NCBI RefSeq assembly: GCF_002742285.1
Contig: NZ_MDGM01000012.1
Span: 310,001-374,000 of the forward strand
Source of the DNA: Paramylibacter kogurei
Lineage (GTDB): Bacteria; Pseudomonadota; Alphaproteobacteria; Rhodobacterales; Rhodobacteraceae
Direction: 5' to 3'
Length of the DNA stretch: 64,000 nucleotides
Each line of letters starts with the position of its first letter. Position 1 is the first letter of the stretch. Of the stretch, positions 1 through 8,188 are shown piece by piece. Both the position numbers and the translations under genes were made by a program. Below the pieces are notes generated by a model that ran no database searches, was not told where the DNA came from, and worked only from the letters and a program-made list of their open reading frames with translations.

Positions 1-230
1 GTGATCAAACCAGACGAAATTAGCCAGACCAGAAACAGCCAAACAGGGATGGTGATCAGCGTGGTAATCAACATGCGTTTCTTGATCTGTGGATCGGCAG
101 GGGCGCTTGCCGATGTGCCGGGGACAACATTGTTATCCTCGCCTTGTGATTTCAACCGAATGGGCAGCACGATAAACAGGATCATAAACCAAGTCACGGC
201 AAGCAGGACGAGTGATGCGCTAATGGTCAT
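1..230 (-). CDS. DUF1467 family membrane protein (3' end cut by window edge)
   Basis: The minus strand from an ATG at 228-230 reads MTISASLVLLAVTWFMILF and continues to the window edge without a stop, so only about 76 residues are visible. Two hydrophobic segments flank a polar loop with an IRLKSQGEDN stretch, the layout of the short two-helix DUF1467 proteins of Rhodobacterales. The start lies one base beyond the mce stop, so the two are almost certainly translated from one message. Function is unknown; DUF1467 next to mce is a recurrent pairing in this order. It is too short here to exclude another small membrane family. Confidence 0.75.
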   Translation of the reverse strand, partial: MTISASLVLLAVTWFMILFIVLPIRLKSQGEDNNVVPGTSASAPADPQIKKRMLITTLITIPVWLFLVWLISSGLI

Positions 231-231
231 G

Positions 232-636
232 TTACACCTGTTCCAGTTCGATCAACGTGCCGTTGAAATCTTTGGGGTGCAGAAACAGCACGGGTTTGCC
301 ATGCGCCCCGATTTTGGGTTCGCCATTGCCAAGAACGCGTGCGCCATTGGCGATCAATTGATCCCGCGCAGCGATGATATCGCCAACCTCGTAACACATA
401 TGGTGGATGCCGCCATCGGGGTTTTTGGCCAGAAAATTATTGATCGGGCTGTCATCACCCAGTGGATGGATCAGCTCTATCTTCGTGTTGGGCAGGGTGA
501 TGAACACCACTGTCACACCGTGTTCGGGTTGATCAAACGGCTCTGCCACATCCGCGCCCAACGTTTCGCGATACATCGCCATCGCGCTGTTCAAATCGGG
601 CACTGCAATGGCCACGTGGTTTAATCGTCCGATCAT
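232..636 (-). CDS. mce: methylmalonyl-CoA epimerase
   Basis: A 134-residue VOC-fold protein that interconverts (R)- and (S)-methylmalonyl-CoA in the cytoplasmic propionyl-CoA to succinyl-CoA route. It has two beta-alpha-beta-beta-beta modules, opening with GRLNHVAIAVPDL, and likely metal ligands at the first HV motif (His7), the ELIHP strand, GGIHHMCYEV and the terminal LIELE. The length is typical of the family. The ATG has an AAGGAG ribosome-binding site eight bases upstream. It is followed immediately by a DUF1467 gene. The propionyl-CoA carboxylase and mutase genes are not in this window. A generic glyoxalase is less likely given the GGIHHMCYEV motif. Confidence 0.9.
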   Translation of the reverse strand: MIGRLNHVAIAVPDLNSAMAMYRETLGADVAEPFDQPEHGVTVVFITLPNTKIELIHPLGDDSPINNFLAKNPDGGIHHMCYEVGDIIAARDQLIANGARVLGNGEPKIGAHGKPVLFLHPKDFNGTLIELEQV

Positions 637-780
637 GGTGGTCTCCTTTGGCGCTATCTAGGCCGAATGGATTTAGGCTTGCAAGGGAATTAGGCGGGCA
701 AATCCGCGCGGCGTTAGGGCGATGTTAGGATTCTGTTTGTTTTATATCAATTAATCAGAAATTTAGAGAGGGTGCCCAAA

Positions 781-1509
781 ATGGAAGATTTTGCCAATGA
801 TGACAATTGTTTAGCCCCGCGCAGAACCGCCAAACGCCCCTTGTTGGGGTTGACGATTCTGCTGGTAGAAGACAGCCGTTATTTCGCCGATGCGGTGCGC
901 CTGTTGGCCATTCGCAGCGGTGCGCGATTGCGCCGTGCGGATTGTCTGGAATCAGCGCGCAAACATATCCGCATTTACCGCCCCGATGTGGTGATCGTTG
1001 ATATGGGGCTGCCTGATGGATCGGGTTTGGATTTCATCAAGGAAATGGCCGCGATTGGTCAAGCGGCGCCAAGCGTGATCGCCATGAGCGGTGCGGATGA
1101 TTTGCGCGGTGATGCGATTGCATCGGGTGCGGCGCAATTCATTGAAAAACCGTTTTTTGATTTGGCAGGGTTTCAGCAAACGGTTTTATCCGTTTTGGAT
1201 GTCGCGGAAAAATCGGCGGCATTTGTTCCGCGTGTGGCGGGCAATGCGGTGGAACCAGATGCGGATGCTTATCACGAAGATTTGCGTGATATTGCCGAGA
1301 TGATGGATGCCGCGATGGTCCGCGCGGATCAAGAGGTGTTGCAATACACCGCCCAGTTTTTGCAATCCGTCGCACGCGTTGCGCATGATCAAGAATTGAT
1401 GGACATCGCCACGCGATTTGGTGCGCGATTGACGGGGCAGGGTTGGCAAAATATCGGCCAAGAGGTGCAACATATGTTGCGCGGGCGTTTAGCGGCTGTG
1501 CCCGCCTGA
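781..1509 (+). CDS. orphan response regulator receiver protein
   Basis: A 242-residue protein with a CheY-like receiver domain at about residues 25-140: acidic pair in LLVEDS, phospho-acceptor Asp in VIVDMGLPDG, Ser in AMSGADD and Lys in IEKPF. About 100 helical residues follow; they match no DNA-binding, GGDEF or kinase module I know. An AHDQELMDIATRFGARL stretch looks faintly like a histidine-phosphotransfer helix but lacks a clear HxxKG motif. I chose the ATG at 781 because GAGAGGG lies eight bases upstream; a GTG at 772 would add three residues. No histidine kinase is adjacent, so the partner is unknown. Confidence 0.8.
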   Translation: MEDFANDDNCLAPRRTAKRPLLGLTILLVEDSRYFADAVRLLAIRSGARLRRADCLESARKHIRIYRPDVVIVDMGLPDGSGLDFIKEMAAIGQAAPSVIAMSGADDLRGDAIASGAAQFIEKPFFDLAGFQQTVLSVLDVAEKSAAFVPRVAGNAVEPDADAYHEDLRDIAEMMDAAMVRADQEVLQYTAQFLQSVARVAHDQELMDIATRFGARLTGQGWQNIGQEVQHMLRGRLAAVPA

Positions 1510-1566
1510 TTGCACTTGGATTTTGTGACACGCAACCTATAATTGCCCGAAAAATAGAGGTATGAA

Positions 1567-2331
1567 ATGGAAACGGGTATAAATATTTTTAAAAAATCAA
1601 TCGGAATGGTTGGTGATAATTTGGATGATGCGGTGCGCGTGAGCGCGGTGATTTACATCGTGCAGTTTGTGATAGTAACCGTATTGTTGGTATCCGTTAC
1701 CGACAGTTTTGACATGGATCGTTTGCAAGATCCCAGATATGTTGCCGCGCGTTCAATGAGTGGCCATTTAACAGTCTTGCTCGCGGGTGTTATTTCTATG
1801 TTGTCACTGGCTTGGATCGCGGTTGCATGGCATCGTTTTGTGTTGCTGGAAGATTACACCAAAGGTGCTGTGCCACCGTGGAGTTTTTCGCGTGTGATTT
1901 CGTATATCTGGAAATCGATATTACTGGGAATTTTACTTGTATTGATCGCAATCATCCCAGTCACGATAGTTGTGCTGATTGGACAAGTATCCGCAATTCT
2001 GTCTGGAATCGGAATGATTGCGGTGTTGGCGTTTTTAATTTGGATAGTTATGCGATTGTCTTTGGTGTTACCCGCCACGGCGATTGATGAAAACATGTCA
2101 TTTATATACGCTTGGGAACAAACTGATGAACATAGCAAAGATATTTTTGTCGCGGCTGTATTGATGGCGTTGTTGATCAATATCTGCGGGGCGGTTTTGC
2201 AATCAATCTTGCCTTCGAACGTGATTGGCTTGATCGTAATGGGCGCGTTTCAATGGGTTGCGACAATGGTGGGATTGTCTCTTGCAACAACCATTTATGG
2301 ATTTTGCATTGAAGGGCGCAGCGTGGAGTAA
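1567..2331 (+). CDS. polytopic membrane protein, function unknown
   Basis: A 254-residue protein with about six transmembrane segments (near residues 25-45, 65-90, 115-135, 135-165, 195-215 and 220-245). An amphipathic start (METGINIFKKSIGMVGDNL) precedes the first helix. The layout resembles the membrane-only proteins often named glycerophosphodiesterase membrane-domain or YciC-like in Rhodobacterales, but no catalytic motif is present and I assign no function. The ATG has TAGAGG upstream. It converges on topA, and the two share the hairpin at 2336-2361. Confidence 0.75.
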   Translation: METGINIFKKSIGMVGDNLDDAVRVSAVIYIVQFVIVTVLLVSVTDSFDMDRLQDPRYVAARSMSGHLTVLLAGVISMLSLAWIAVAWHRFVLLEDYTKGAVPPWSFSRVISYIWKSILLGILLVLIAIIPVTIVVLIGQVSAILSGIGMIAVLAFLIWIVMRLSLVLPATAIDENMSFIYAWEQTDEHSKDIFVAAVLMALLINICGAVLQSILPSNVIGLIVMGAFQWVATMVGLSLATTIYGFCIEGRSVE

Positions 2332-2335
2332 GCGC

Positions 2336-2361
2336 AAGCCGCGGGAATTATTCCGCGGCTT
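2336..2361. terminator. shared hairpin terminator between convergent genes
   Basis: AAGCCGCGG and CCGCGGCTT form a perfect nine-pair stem around an eight-base loop. On the plus strand it is followed by TGGTTTTTG. The topA stop codon (2348-2350) lies in the loop, so the structure ends the membrane-protein message and may also end topA. Confidence 0.6.
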
Positions 2362-4981
2362 TGGTTTTTGAAGCGGCCTTTTTGGGGGCCGCTTTTTTTG
2401 CGGCTGGCTTTTTCTTGGCTGCTGCTTTTTTCTTGGGCGCGGCTTTCTTGCGTGCAGGTTTTGCCTTGCCTGCCTTTTCGGTGATCAATTCCACAGCCTT
2501 TTCCATTGTCACATCGCCAGGTTCAATATCCTTTGGCAAGGTTGCATTGACCTTGGCCCATTTCACATAGGGGCCATAACGCCCGTCCATGACATTGACC
2601 GGGCCACCTTCGGTTGGGTGTTCGCCCAATTCTTTGAGTGGTGTCGCCGCCGCACCGCGCCCCGTTTTATTGGCCTTTTCGGTGATCAATTCCACCGCAC
2701 GGTTCATGCCAACGGTAAACACCTCTTCTGGGTCTTTCATATTGGCATAGATTTTTTGTGCGGTTTTTTTGCCCTCTTCCAGTGGTTTTTCCCACATGAC
2801 ATAGGGGCCAAAACGCCCGATTGCGGCGGTGATTGTACCGCCATCAGGGTGATCGCCAACCTTGCGCGGCAAGGATAACAATTGCAATGCGCGTTCCAAT
2901 GTGACCTCGCTTAGATCCGAACCTTTGGGGATGGATGCGCGTGGTGGTTTTGGGATTTCATCGGTCGCATTGCCGCGCTGAACATAGGGGCCAAAACGAC
3001 CCGTGCGCAATGTGATGGTTTCGCCATCATCATCAAGCCCAAGTGGTTTGCCATCGGGGCCAGCGATATCGCCGCCCTCAAGTTCACCTGCCAATGGACG
3101 GGTGTAGCGGCATTCGGGGTAATTCGAACACCCAATGAAAGCGCCGCCCGAACGTGCGGTGCGCATCGACAAACGGCCCGTGCCACAGGTTTTACAAACG
3201 CGTGGGTCCGATCCATCCTCGGTTGGGGGGAACAAATGTGGTTCCAAAACCTCGTTGATTTTTTCCAACACTTCAGTGATGCGCAAATCGGCGGTTTCAC
3301 CGATTGCAGCGGAAAAATCACGCCAGAAACGGGTTAACACATCAATATAGTTCGCTTCGCCTGCGGAAATTTCATCAAGCTCTTCTTCCAGCTGGGCGGT
3401 AAAGTTATACCCCACATATTGGCGGAAATAGTTTTCCAAAAACGCGATCACCAATCGCCCTTTATCCTCGGCAATCAGGCGGTTTTTTTCTTTGCGTACA
3501 TATTCGCGCGTTTGAATTGTGGTGACGATTGATGCATATGTTGACGGGCGACCGATGCCCAATTCTTCCATGCGTTTAACCAACGTTGCCTCGGTATAGC
3601 GGGGCGGTGGCTGGGTAAAATGCTGGTTCGGCGTTACGGATTTTTTCGCGCAAGCCTCGCCATTGGAAAGCTGTGGCAAACGCTTGTCATCATCATCAAT
3701 CACCGCATCATCATCGCGCCCTTCTTCGTAAACCTTAAGGAAACCTTCGAATGTGATGACCTGACCAGTGGCGCGCAGGCCGACCTGACCATCATCTGAT
3801 CCGATATCAACGGTGGTGCGCTCAATTTTGGCCGATGCCATCTGGCTGGCCAATGTGCGCTTCCAGATCAGATCGTATAATTTGCGTTGATCCGCCTCTA
3901 GTTTTGAAAGGCTTTCTGGCGTGGCGGCCATCACGGTTGGGCGGATACATTCGTGCGCCTCTTGTGCGTTTTTCGCCTTGTTTTTATAGATGCGCGGCGT
4001 GGCGGACACAAAATCTTTGCCATAGAGACCTTGGATCGCATCGCGTGCTTCGCTCACGGCCTCGGGGGCCATGTCGATGCCATCGGTACGCATATATGTG
4101 ATATGCCCCGCTTCGTACAAACGTTGCGCAGTAGACATGGTTTGGCGCGCGCCAAAACCGAATTTGCGGCTTGCCTCTTGTTGCAGAGTTGATGTCATGA
4201 ATGGTGCAGATGGGTTGCGATTGGCGGGTTTGCTTTCGACCGATTGCACTGACAAATCGCGTGATGTGACGGCCTGTACGGCCATTTCGGCGCTGACCTC
4301 GTTTTCAAGATCGTATTTTTCAAGCTTTTTACCCGCAAGCAGGCGCAAGCTGGCATCAAAATCCTGACCACGCGAATTGGTGAGCGTGGTTTTCACAGAC
4401 CAATATTCGCGCGGTTTGAATTTTTCGATTTCCATTTCGCGTTCAACAATCAAACGCAGACAAACGGATTGCACGCGCCCTGCGGATTTTGAACCGGGCA
4501 ATTTGCGCCACAAAACAGGCGACAGGTTAAAGCCCACCAAATAATCAAGTGCACGGCGTGCCAGGTAAGCCTCGACCAGTTCCATATCCACGGCGCGGGG
4601 ATTTTTCATCGCTTCGGTTACGGCGGTTTTGGTGATGGCGTTGAATACAACGCGGCTTACGGATGTGGATTTTTTGATCGCTTTGCGTTTGCGAAGCGTT
4701 TCTTCCAGATGCCAACTGATAGCTTCGCCTTCGCGGTCAGGGTCGGTTGCGAGGATCAGTTCGTCATCGCCCTTGAGCGCATCTGCAATTGCTTTGACAT
4801 GTTTGCGGCTGTCGGTTGCGACCTCCCATTTCATGTCGAAATTATTGTCTGTATCCACCGATCCATCCTTGGGCGGCAGATCACGCACATGACCATAAGA
4901 GGCAAGCACGGTATAGTCTTTGCCAAGGTATTTATTAATGGTCTTTGCTTTGGCAGGAGACTCGACAACAACAACAGGCAT
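2348..4981 (-). CDS. topA: DNA topoisomerase I
   Basis: An 877-residue type IA topoisomerase that relaxes negative supercoils by nicking and passing single strands. The Toprim domain opens with VVVVESPAKAKT (Glu7) and carries the LATDPDREGE acidic triad (Asp80, Asp82, Glu86). The catalytic tyrosine is Tyr296 in ITYMRTDG, followed by Arg298. The C-terminal third has one four-cysteine zinc ribbon (CKTCGTG...CSNYPEC) and three repeats with a GRFGPYV or GRYGPYV core. It ends in a Lys/Ala/Pro-rich tail of about 45 residues, as in many alphaproteobacterial TopA proteins. AAAGGA precedes the ATG. It lies downstream of dprA on the same strand. Confidence 0.97.
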   Translation of the reverse strand: MPVVVVESPAKAKTINKYLGKDYTVLASYGHVRDLPPKDGSVDTDNNFDMKWEVATDSRKHVKAIADALKGDDELILATDPDREGEAISWHLEETLRKRKAIKKSTSVSRVVFNAITKTAVTEAMKNPRAVDMELVEAYLARRALDYLVGFNLSPVLWRKLPGSKSAGRVQSVCLRLIVEREMEIEKFKPREYWSVKTTLTNSRGQDFDASLRLLAGKKLEKYDLENEVSAEMAVQAVTSRDLSVQSVESKPANRNPSAPFMTSTLQQEASRKFGFGARQTMSTAQRLYEAGHITYMRTDGIDMAPEAVSEARDAIQGLYGKDFVSATPRIYKNKAKNAQEAHECIRPTVMAATPESLSKLEADQRKLYDLIWKRTLASQMASAKIERTTVDIGSDDGQVGLRATGQVITFEGFLKVYEEGRDDDAVIDDDDKRLPQLSNGEACAKKSVTPNQHFTQPPPRYTEATLVKRMEELGIGRPSTYASIVTTIQTREYVRKEKNRLIAEDKGRLVIAFLENYFRQYVGYNFTAQLEEELDEISAGEANYIDVLTRFWRDFSAAIGETADLRITEVLEKINEVLEPHLFPPTEDGSDPRVCKTCGTGRLSMRTARSGGAFIGCSNYPECRYTRPLAGELEGGDIAGPDGKPLGLDDDGETITLRTGRFGPYVQRGNATDEIPKPPRASIPKGSDLSEVTLERALQLLSLPRKVGDHPDGGTITAAIGRFGPYVMWEKPLEEGKKTAQKIYANMKDPEEVFTVGMNRAVELITEKANKTGRGAAATPLKELGEHPTEGGPVNVMDGRYGPYVKWAKVNATLPKDIEPGDVTMEKAVELITEKAGKAKPARKKAAPKKKAAAKKKPAAKKAAPKKAASKTKAAE

Positions 4982-5091
4982 AACTGATTCCTTTAAGCGA
5001 ATTTGGCCATAGGGTATGGGCGCGGAACATGTGTTGGTTATCGGTGTAATGTCAATGGGGCGGATAAAAATAAGATTTGAAGCAGGGCGAT

Positions 5092-6216
5092 TTATGCCTT
5101 TCTTGCCAGTTTACCGCCGGGGTGTCGCGATATATCGCCCTTGATTTCAAGTGCCGTGATTTGAGGGGAAACAGAATTGGTTGGCAGACCCGTGTCGCGA
5201 ATGACATCATCCTCAGACACGGCAGAGGGGCCAAGCAGATTTAAAATGCGATCTGCGATTTGACGCGCAGAGAGGCGCGGAATTTCAGGGGCGGGCGGTT
5301 CGGCAAATGCCATTTGTGATTGTGCGGGGCGGTTGAGTGATTCAAGAATATCCGCGCCACTTCGGATTAATGTCGCACCTTCGCGGATCAAAATATTACA
5401 CCCTGTAGCACGACCATCCATTGGGTTGCCCGGCACGGCCATCACCTCGCGCCCCAATTCGGCGGCGATGCGTGCGGTGATTAAGCTGCCCGATCTGGCA
5501 GCGCCTTCGACGACGACGATAGCGGATGAAACACCTGCAATGATCCGATTGCGCTGTGGGAAATGGCGTGCCTGTGGGATCAACCCGATGGGTTGTTCGG
5601 ACAATCGCAAACCCATTTTTGCGATATCATCTGTTAATGCCTCGTTTTCCTTGGGATAGATCACATCAAGCCCGCCCGCCTGAACCGCGATGGTGCCTGT
5701 TGCTAAGCTTGCGCCATGAGCGGCGGCATCGATTCCACGGGCAAGACCGGATGCAACACAAACGCCAGCCTCGCCCAATTCGCGTGCGATATTGCCCGCA
5801 ATGCGCCGCCCCAATGATGATGCGTTGCGCGCACCTACCATGCCCACGACATCGCGCCGCCCAAGCGCGATATTCCCCTGTGCCCATAAAAATGGTGGGG
5901 CGTCGGGTGCTTCGTTTAATAATGTCGGATAATCGGGGTGGCCCAGAAACAATGGGGTAAATCCCAAATGGCGCCCCGCATCAAATTCGCGTTCGGCAAC
6001 CGAATACCCGCAAGTAGTGTATTTTGAAACACCAGCATCACGTGCGATATTTGGCAATGCGTCAAGTGCCGCATCAACCGATTCATATTCATTCAATAGG
6101 CGAACGAATGTCGCGGGTCCCACCCGGCGTGATCGTGTCAGACGGAGCCAGTTGATCTGATCCTTCACGGATTTCGGCATCTGGCTCGGCGGTATTTTGT
6201 GGAATCGTTCGCTCAT
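5092..6216 (-). CDS. dprA: DNA-processing protein DprA
   Basis: A 374-residue DprA that in naturally competent bacteria binds incoming single-stranded DNA and loads RecA; many non-competent species also keep it. The Rossmann-type domain shows VGARNASSLGRRIAGN, ASGLARGIDAAAHG and AVQAGGLDVIYPKEN. A winged-helix DprA C-terminal domain (about 315-374) ends in the KGDISRHPGGKLARKA region. The N-terminus (DQINWLRLTRSRRVG) is family-like. The 6216 start overlaps the upstream MNRRQF gene by 128 bases; Met13 (6180) would shorten that to 92. Neither start has a strong ribosome-binding site, suggesting coupling to the upstream gene. Confidence 0.93.
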   Translation of the reverse strand: MSERFHKIPPSQMPKSVKDQINWLRLTRSRRVGPATFVRLLNEYESVDAALDALPNIARDAGVSKYTTCGYSVAEREFDAGRHLGFTPLFLGHPDYPTLLNEAPDAPPFLWAQGNIALGRRDVVGMVGARNASSLGRRIAGNIARELGEAGVCVASGLARGIDAAAHGASLATGTIAVQAGGLDVIYPKENEALTDDIAKMGLRLSEQPIGLIPQARHFPQRNRIIAGVSSAIVVVEGAARSGSLITARIAAELGREVMAVPGNPMDGRATGCNILIREGATLIRSGADILESLNRPAQSQMAFAEPPAPEIPRLSARQIADRILNLLGPSAVSEDDVIRDTGLPTNSVSPQITALEIKGDISRHPGGKLARKA

Positions 6217-6673
6217 GATCCAACTTTGTCACCTGATGGTTAACAGAGTTTGAATCATCTGACTCAATTTCGGATGAATCATCATTCAAAATCTTGTCCA
6301 CACCATCGCGAAGTTTCGAATTTGTTGAACCTTGTTCCAATTGTTGCGTCGCCATATGCGCGACACGCTTTGCGGATCGCCCAAATGGTTGCAATGTTTT
6401 GCTGACACCCATCGCATCGGGCAGTGTGATGACATTTTCCTTGAGCAGGACATCATAAACATGTTGTGCCATTTCATCAGACAGCGCCAATTGGCGTTTG
6501 AACATCGCAGGGGATGCCTTGTCATGGATGCGCGCAGTGAATGCGGCCCAGCTATAGGGGTGTTGAAACATATGAAGCGGCGTTGTCGTCGCGGTTTTTG
6601 CAAGTGCTGCGCTGGGAATGGCGGGTGCACTGATCAATGCGGCAAGTGATTGGGTGAATTGACGGCGGTTCAT
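6089..6673 (-). CDS. MNRRQF-leader paralogue A (unknown, last of five)
   Basis: A 194-residue protein starting MNRRQFTQSLAALISAP, a twin-arginine-like leader with a short hydrophobic stretch and an AxA-type end (SAALAK). A conserved core follows at about residues 35-95 (FTARIHD, then LALSDEMAQHVYDVLLKENVI and a GVSK turn), shared with the four genes upstream. The acidic, Asp/Ser-rich tail is encoded over the first codons of dprA in another frame. Its ATG overlaps the stop of paralogue B as ATGA; an in-frame ATG two codons earlier (6679) is the alternative. I do not recognise the family, and export by Tat is inferred only from the leader. Confidence 0.8.
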   Translation of the reverse strand: MNRRQFTQSLAALISAPAIPSAALAKTATTTPLHMFQHPYSWAAFTARIHDKASPAMFKRQLALSDEMAQHVYDVLLKENVITLPDAMGVSKTLQPFGRSAKRVAHMATQQLEQGSTNSKLRDGVDKILNDDSSEIESDDSNSVNHQVTKLDHERTIPQNTAEPDAEIREGSDQLAPSDTITPGGTRDIRSPIE

Positions 6674-7080
6674 TCGCATTCCTCCATTGGCGCAATTTTT
6701 GTTTCATCTGGCTCATTGATCACACGTTGCGCCAGTTTTTGAATATCCGATGGATCGAATTTATTGCCAAAGTGATTGATCATACCATTGTTTGGGCGGA
6801 TCGTTTGATAAACGCCCTTGGCTTTGGTTGTGGTGATCACATTGGTTTTGATCAGATGCTGCATCACGTCCTGTGCGGCAGTTTCGGATATTTGCAAAAT
6901 AGAAGAAAGCGTTTTCGCACTAATGTCTGGGCGGGCCTGTGCGATGCCACGCCCCCACAGATGCGCATATTGCGCCGATTTTGCGCCAAGCGTTTTTATT
7001 GTGGGCGCAGAGGATGCGAGCGGCATATTGGGTAATGCAGCGCTGGCACCAAGAGCAAGCGAAAATTGGCGGCGGTTCAT
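6670..7080 (-). CDS. MNRRQF-leader paralogue B (unknown)
   Basis: A 136-residue protein beginning MNRRQFSLALGASAALPN. The conserved core (about 40-105) reads AHLWGRGIAQARPDI, then LQISETAAQDVMQHLIKTNVI and KGVYQTI. The helix-turn-helix-wing rhythm of the core suggests a small winged-helix-like fold, but that is inference from pattern only. The ATG overlaps the stop of paralogue C as ATGA, and its own stop overlaps the start of paralogue A the same way, so the block is translationally coupled. There are no catalytic motifs and no cysteines in the core. Confidence 0.8.
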   Translation of the reverse strand: MNRRQFSLALGASAALPNMPLASSAPTIKTLGAKSAQYAHLWGRGIAQARPDISAKTLSSILQISETAAQDVMQHLIKTNVITTTKAKGVYQTIRPNNGMINHFGNKFDPSDIQKLAQRVINEPDETKIAPMEECE

Positions 7081-7523
7081 GCGTTTTCCTCTGGTACAGA
7101 AGGTGGTGTTTCAACAGGTTCAATATCCACATCTTCTGGTGCATCGATGATCCGTTCAAGCGTGGATTTGATATCGGTTTTATGGGCAACTTTTGATAGG
7201 CTGGCCGCACTTTGTTGTGCAACACGCAATGTTGCATCTGATAATTTCCAATAAGGTGCAACGGCACGCACGAACCCGTTTTCATCTGGCACGGAAATGA
7301 CATTTTCTGATTGGAGCCGTGCGATGATGGAAAGCGTTTCATCTTCGCTTGTTTTTAAAACACCCATAAACATTTCAGGTGCGGCACGATCCCACAGATT
7401 TGCATAGTGTACGGCGCGTTCATACAGGTTTGATTGCGCAATACCGCCCATGCCCAAAGACAGCGGTTTTATTGGCGCGGATGCGAGCGCGCCAAGCCCT
7501 TGGGTGAATTGGCGCCGGTTCAT
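7077..7523 (-). CDS. MNRRQF-leader paralogue C (unknown)
   Basis: A 148-residue protein starting MNRRQFTQGLGALASAP. The shared core appears as VHYANLWDRAAPEMF, LKTSEDETLSIIARLQSENVI and NGFVRAV, followed by a helix rich in Ala and Ser (LRVAQQSAASLSKVAH) and an acidic Pro/Glu tail. The start overlaps the stop of paralogue D by an ATGA junction. The core has diverged most here in the position equivalent to the recognition helix, so the five copies are unlikely to be simple redundant duplicates. No known family is recognised. Confidence 0.8.
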   Translation of the reverse strand: MNRRQFTQGLGALASAPIKPLSLGMGGIAQSNLYERAVHYANLWDRAAPEMFMGVLKTSEDETLSIIARLQSENVISVPDENGFVRAVAPYWKLSDATLRVAQQSAASLSKVAHKTDIKSTLERIIDAPEDVDIEPVETPPSVPEENA

Positions 7524-8188
7524 TGTGTAGCATCCTGATCGGCGATTGCGGTCCCGATTTCACAAATGAGACCCGCGTCATCCGCATGATCGCAAAGCGC
7601 CGTCATGGCGGCATCGCTTTGTGCCAACAGATGACACACTGATGTTTCGTCATGGACATAAAATCCAACGGGCGCACCAATTGCACCAATCACGATGGTA
7701 TTCATGAGGTGATCGTAAAGATATGTTTCTATGTCATCGCAGGTTTGATCGCTGTTGCGATCCCAAATTTCGATGAGTGCAGGAATGTCATCCTGTGTTG
7801 CATCGCGAGCGGTGTGATCGGTGTTTGTTAGCTTTGTTGATTTAACACGCTTGGTTGGTTGTGATCGTTCAATTGTTTGAGTCGATGCGCGAGGTATGGA
7901 TTTTGGTTGACGTGCAATCAGATTGGGATGTGCCGCACCAGATGCCGTGAGATAGTTTTCAGCAACCAATTGTGCATGAATGATCTTTGCTGCGTTTTGA
8001 TCGACACGTAAAAATGGTGCGAGCATTTGGGGGCTGCAAACCTTGTGCATCCGTGTCAGATAATCCGCCCAACAATAAGCCATATTGGGTACAACGGTTT
8101 GTGTAACAGGTGTTGCGAGTGCTGCCGCTGGCAATGCAGGTGTTGCAAAAAGCGCGGCAATGGATTGGGAAAATTGGCGTCTATTCAT
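7520..8188 (-). CDS. MNRRQF-leader paralogue D with C-terminal GNAT-like remnant
   Basis: A 222-residue protein, the longest of the five. It has the MNRRQFSQSIAALFATP leader, then the shared core at about 35-95 (WADYLTRMHKVCSPQML, LRVDQNAAKIIHAQLVAENYL). A basic Ser/Thr-rich linker follows. The last 90 residues open ARDATQDDIPALIEIWDRN, which looks like the first strand and helix of a GNAT acetyltransferase, followed by two strands (NTIVIGAIG, APVGFYVHDE). The acetyl-CoA pyrophosphate loop (Q/RxxGxG/A) is absent, so it is probably inactive or a different fold. I chose the ATG at 8188 because it gives the shared leader; a longer reading starts at 8245. Confidence 0.75.
   Translation of the reverse strand: MNRRQFSQSIAALFATPALPAAALATPVTQTVVPNMAYCWADYLTRMHKVCSPQMLAPFLRVDQNAAKIIHAQLVAENYLTASGAAHPNLIARQPKSIPRASTQTIERSQPTKRVKSTKLTNTDHTARDATQDDIPALIEIWDRNSDQTCDDIETYLYDHLMNTIVIGAIGAPVGFYVHDETSVCHLLAQSDAAMTALCDHADDAGLICEIGTAIADQDATQ

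Noticed and set aside
1..624. Plus-strand open frame of 207 codons at the window start
   Set aside because: It is the antisense shadow of mce and the DUF1467 gene, both clear families with good starts on the minus strand.
2361..2480. Repetitive Lys/Ala/Pro codons at the topA 3' end, considered as a DNA repeat
   Set aside because: Low-complexity coding tail common to alphaproteobacterial TopA; units are not exact at DNA level.
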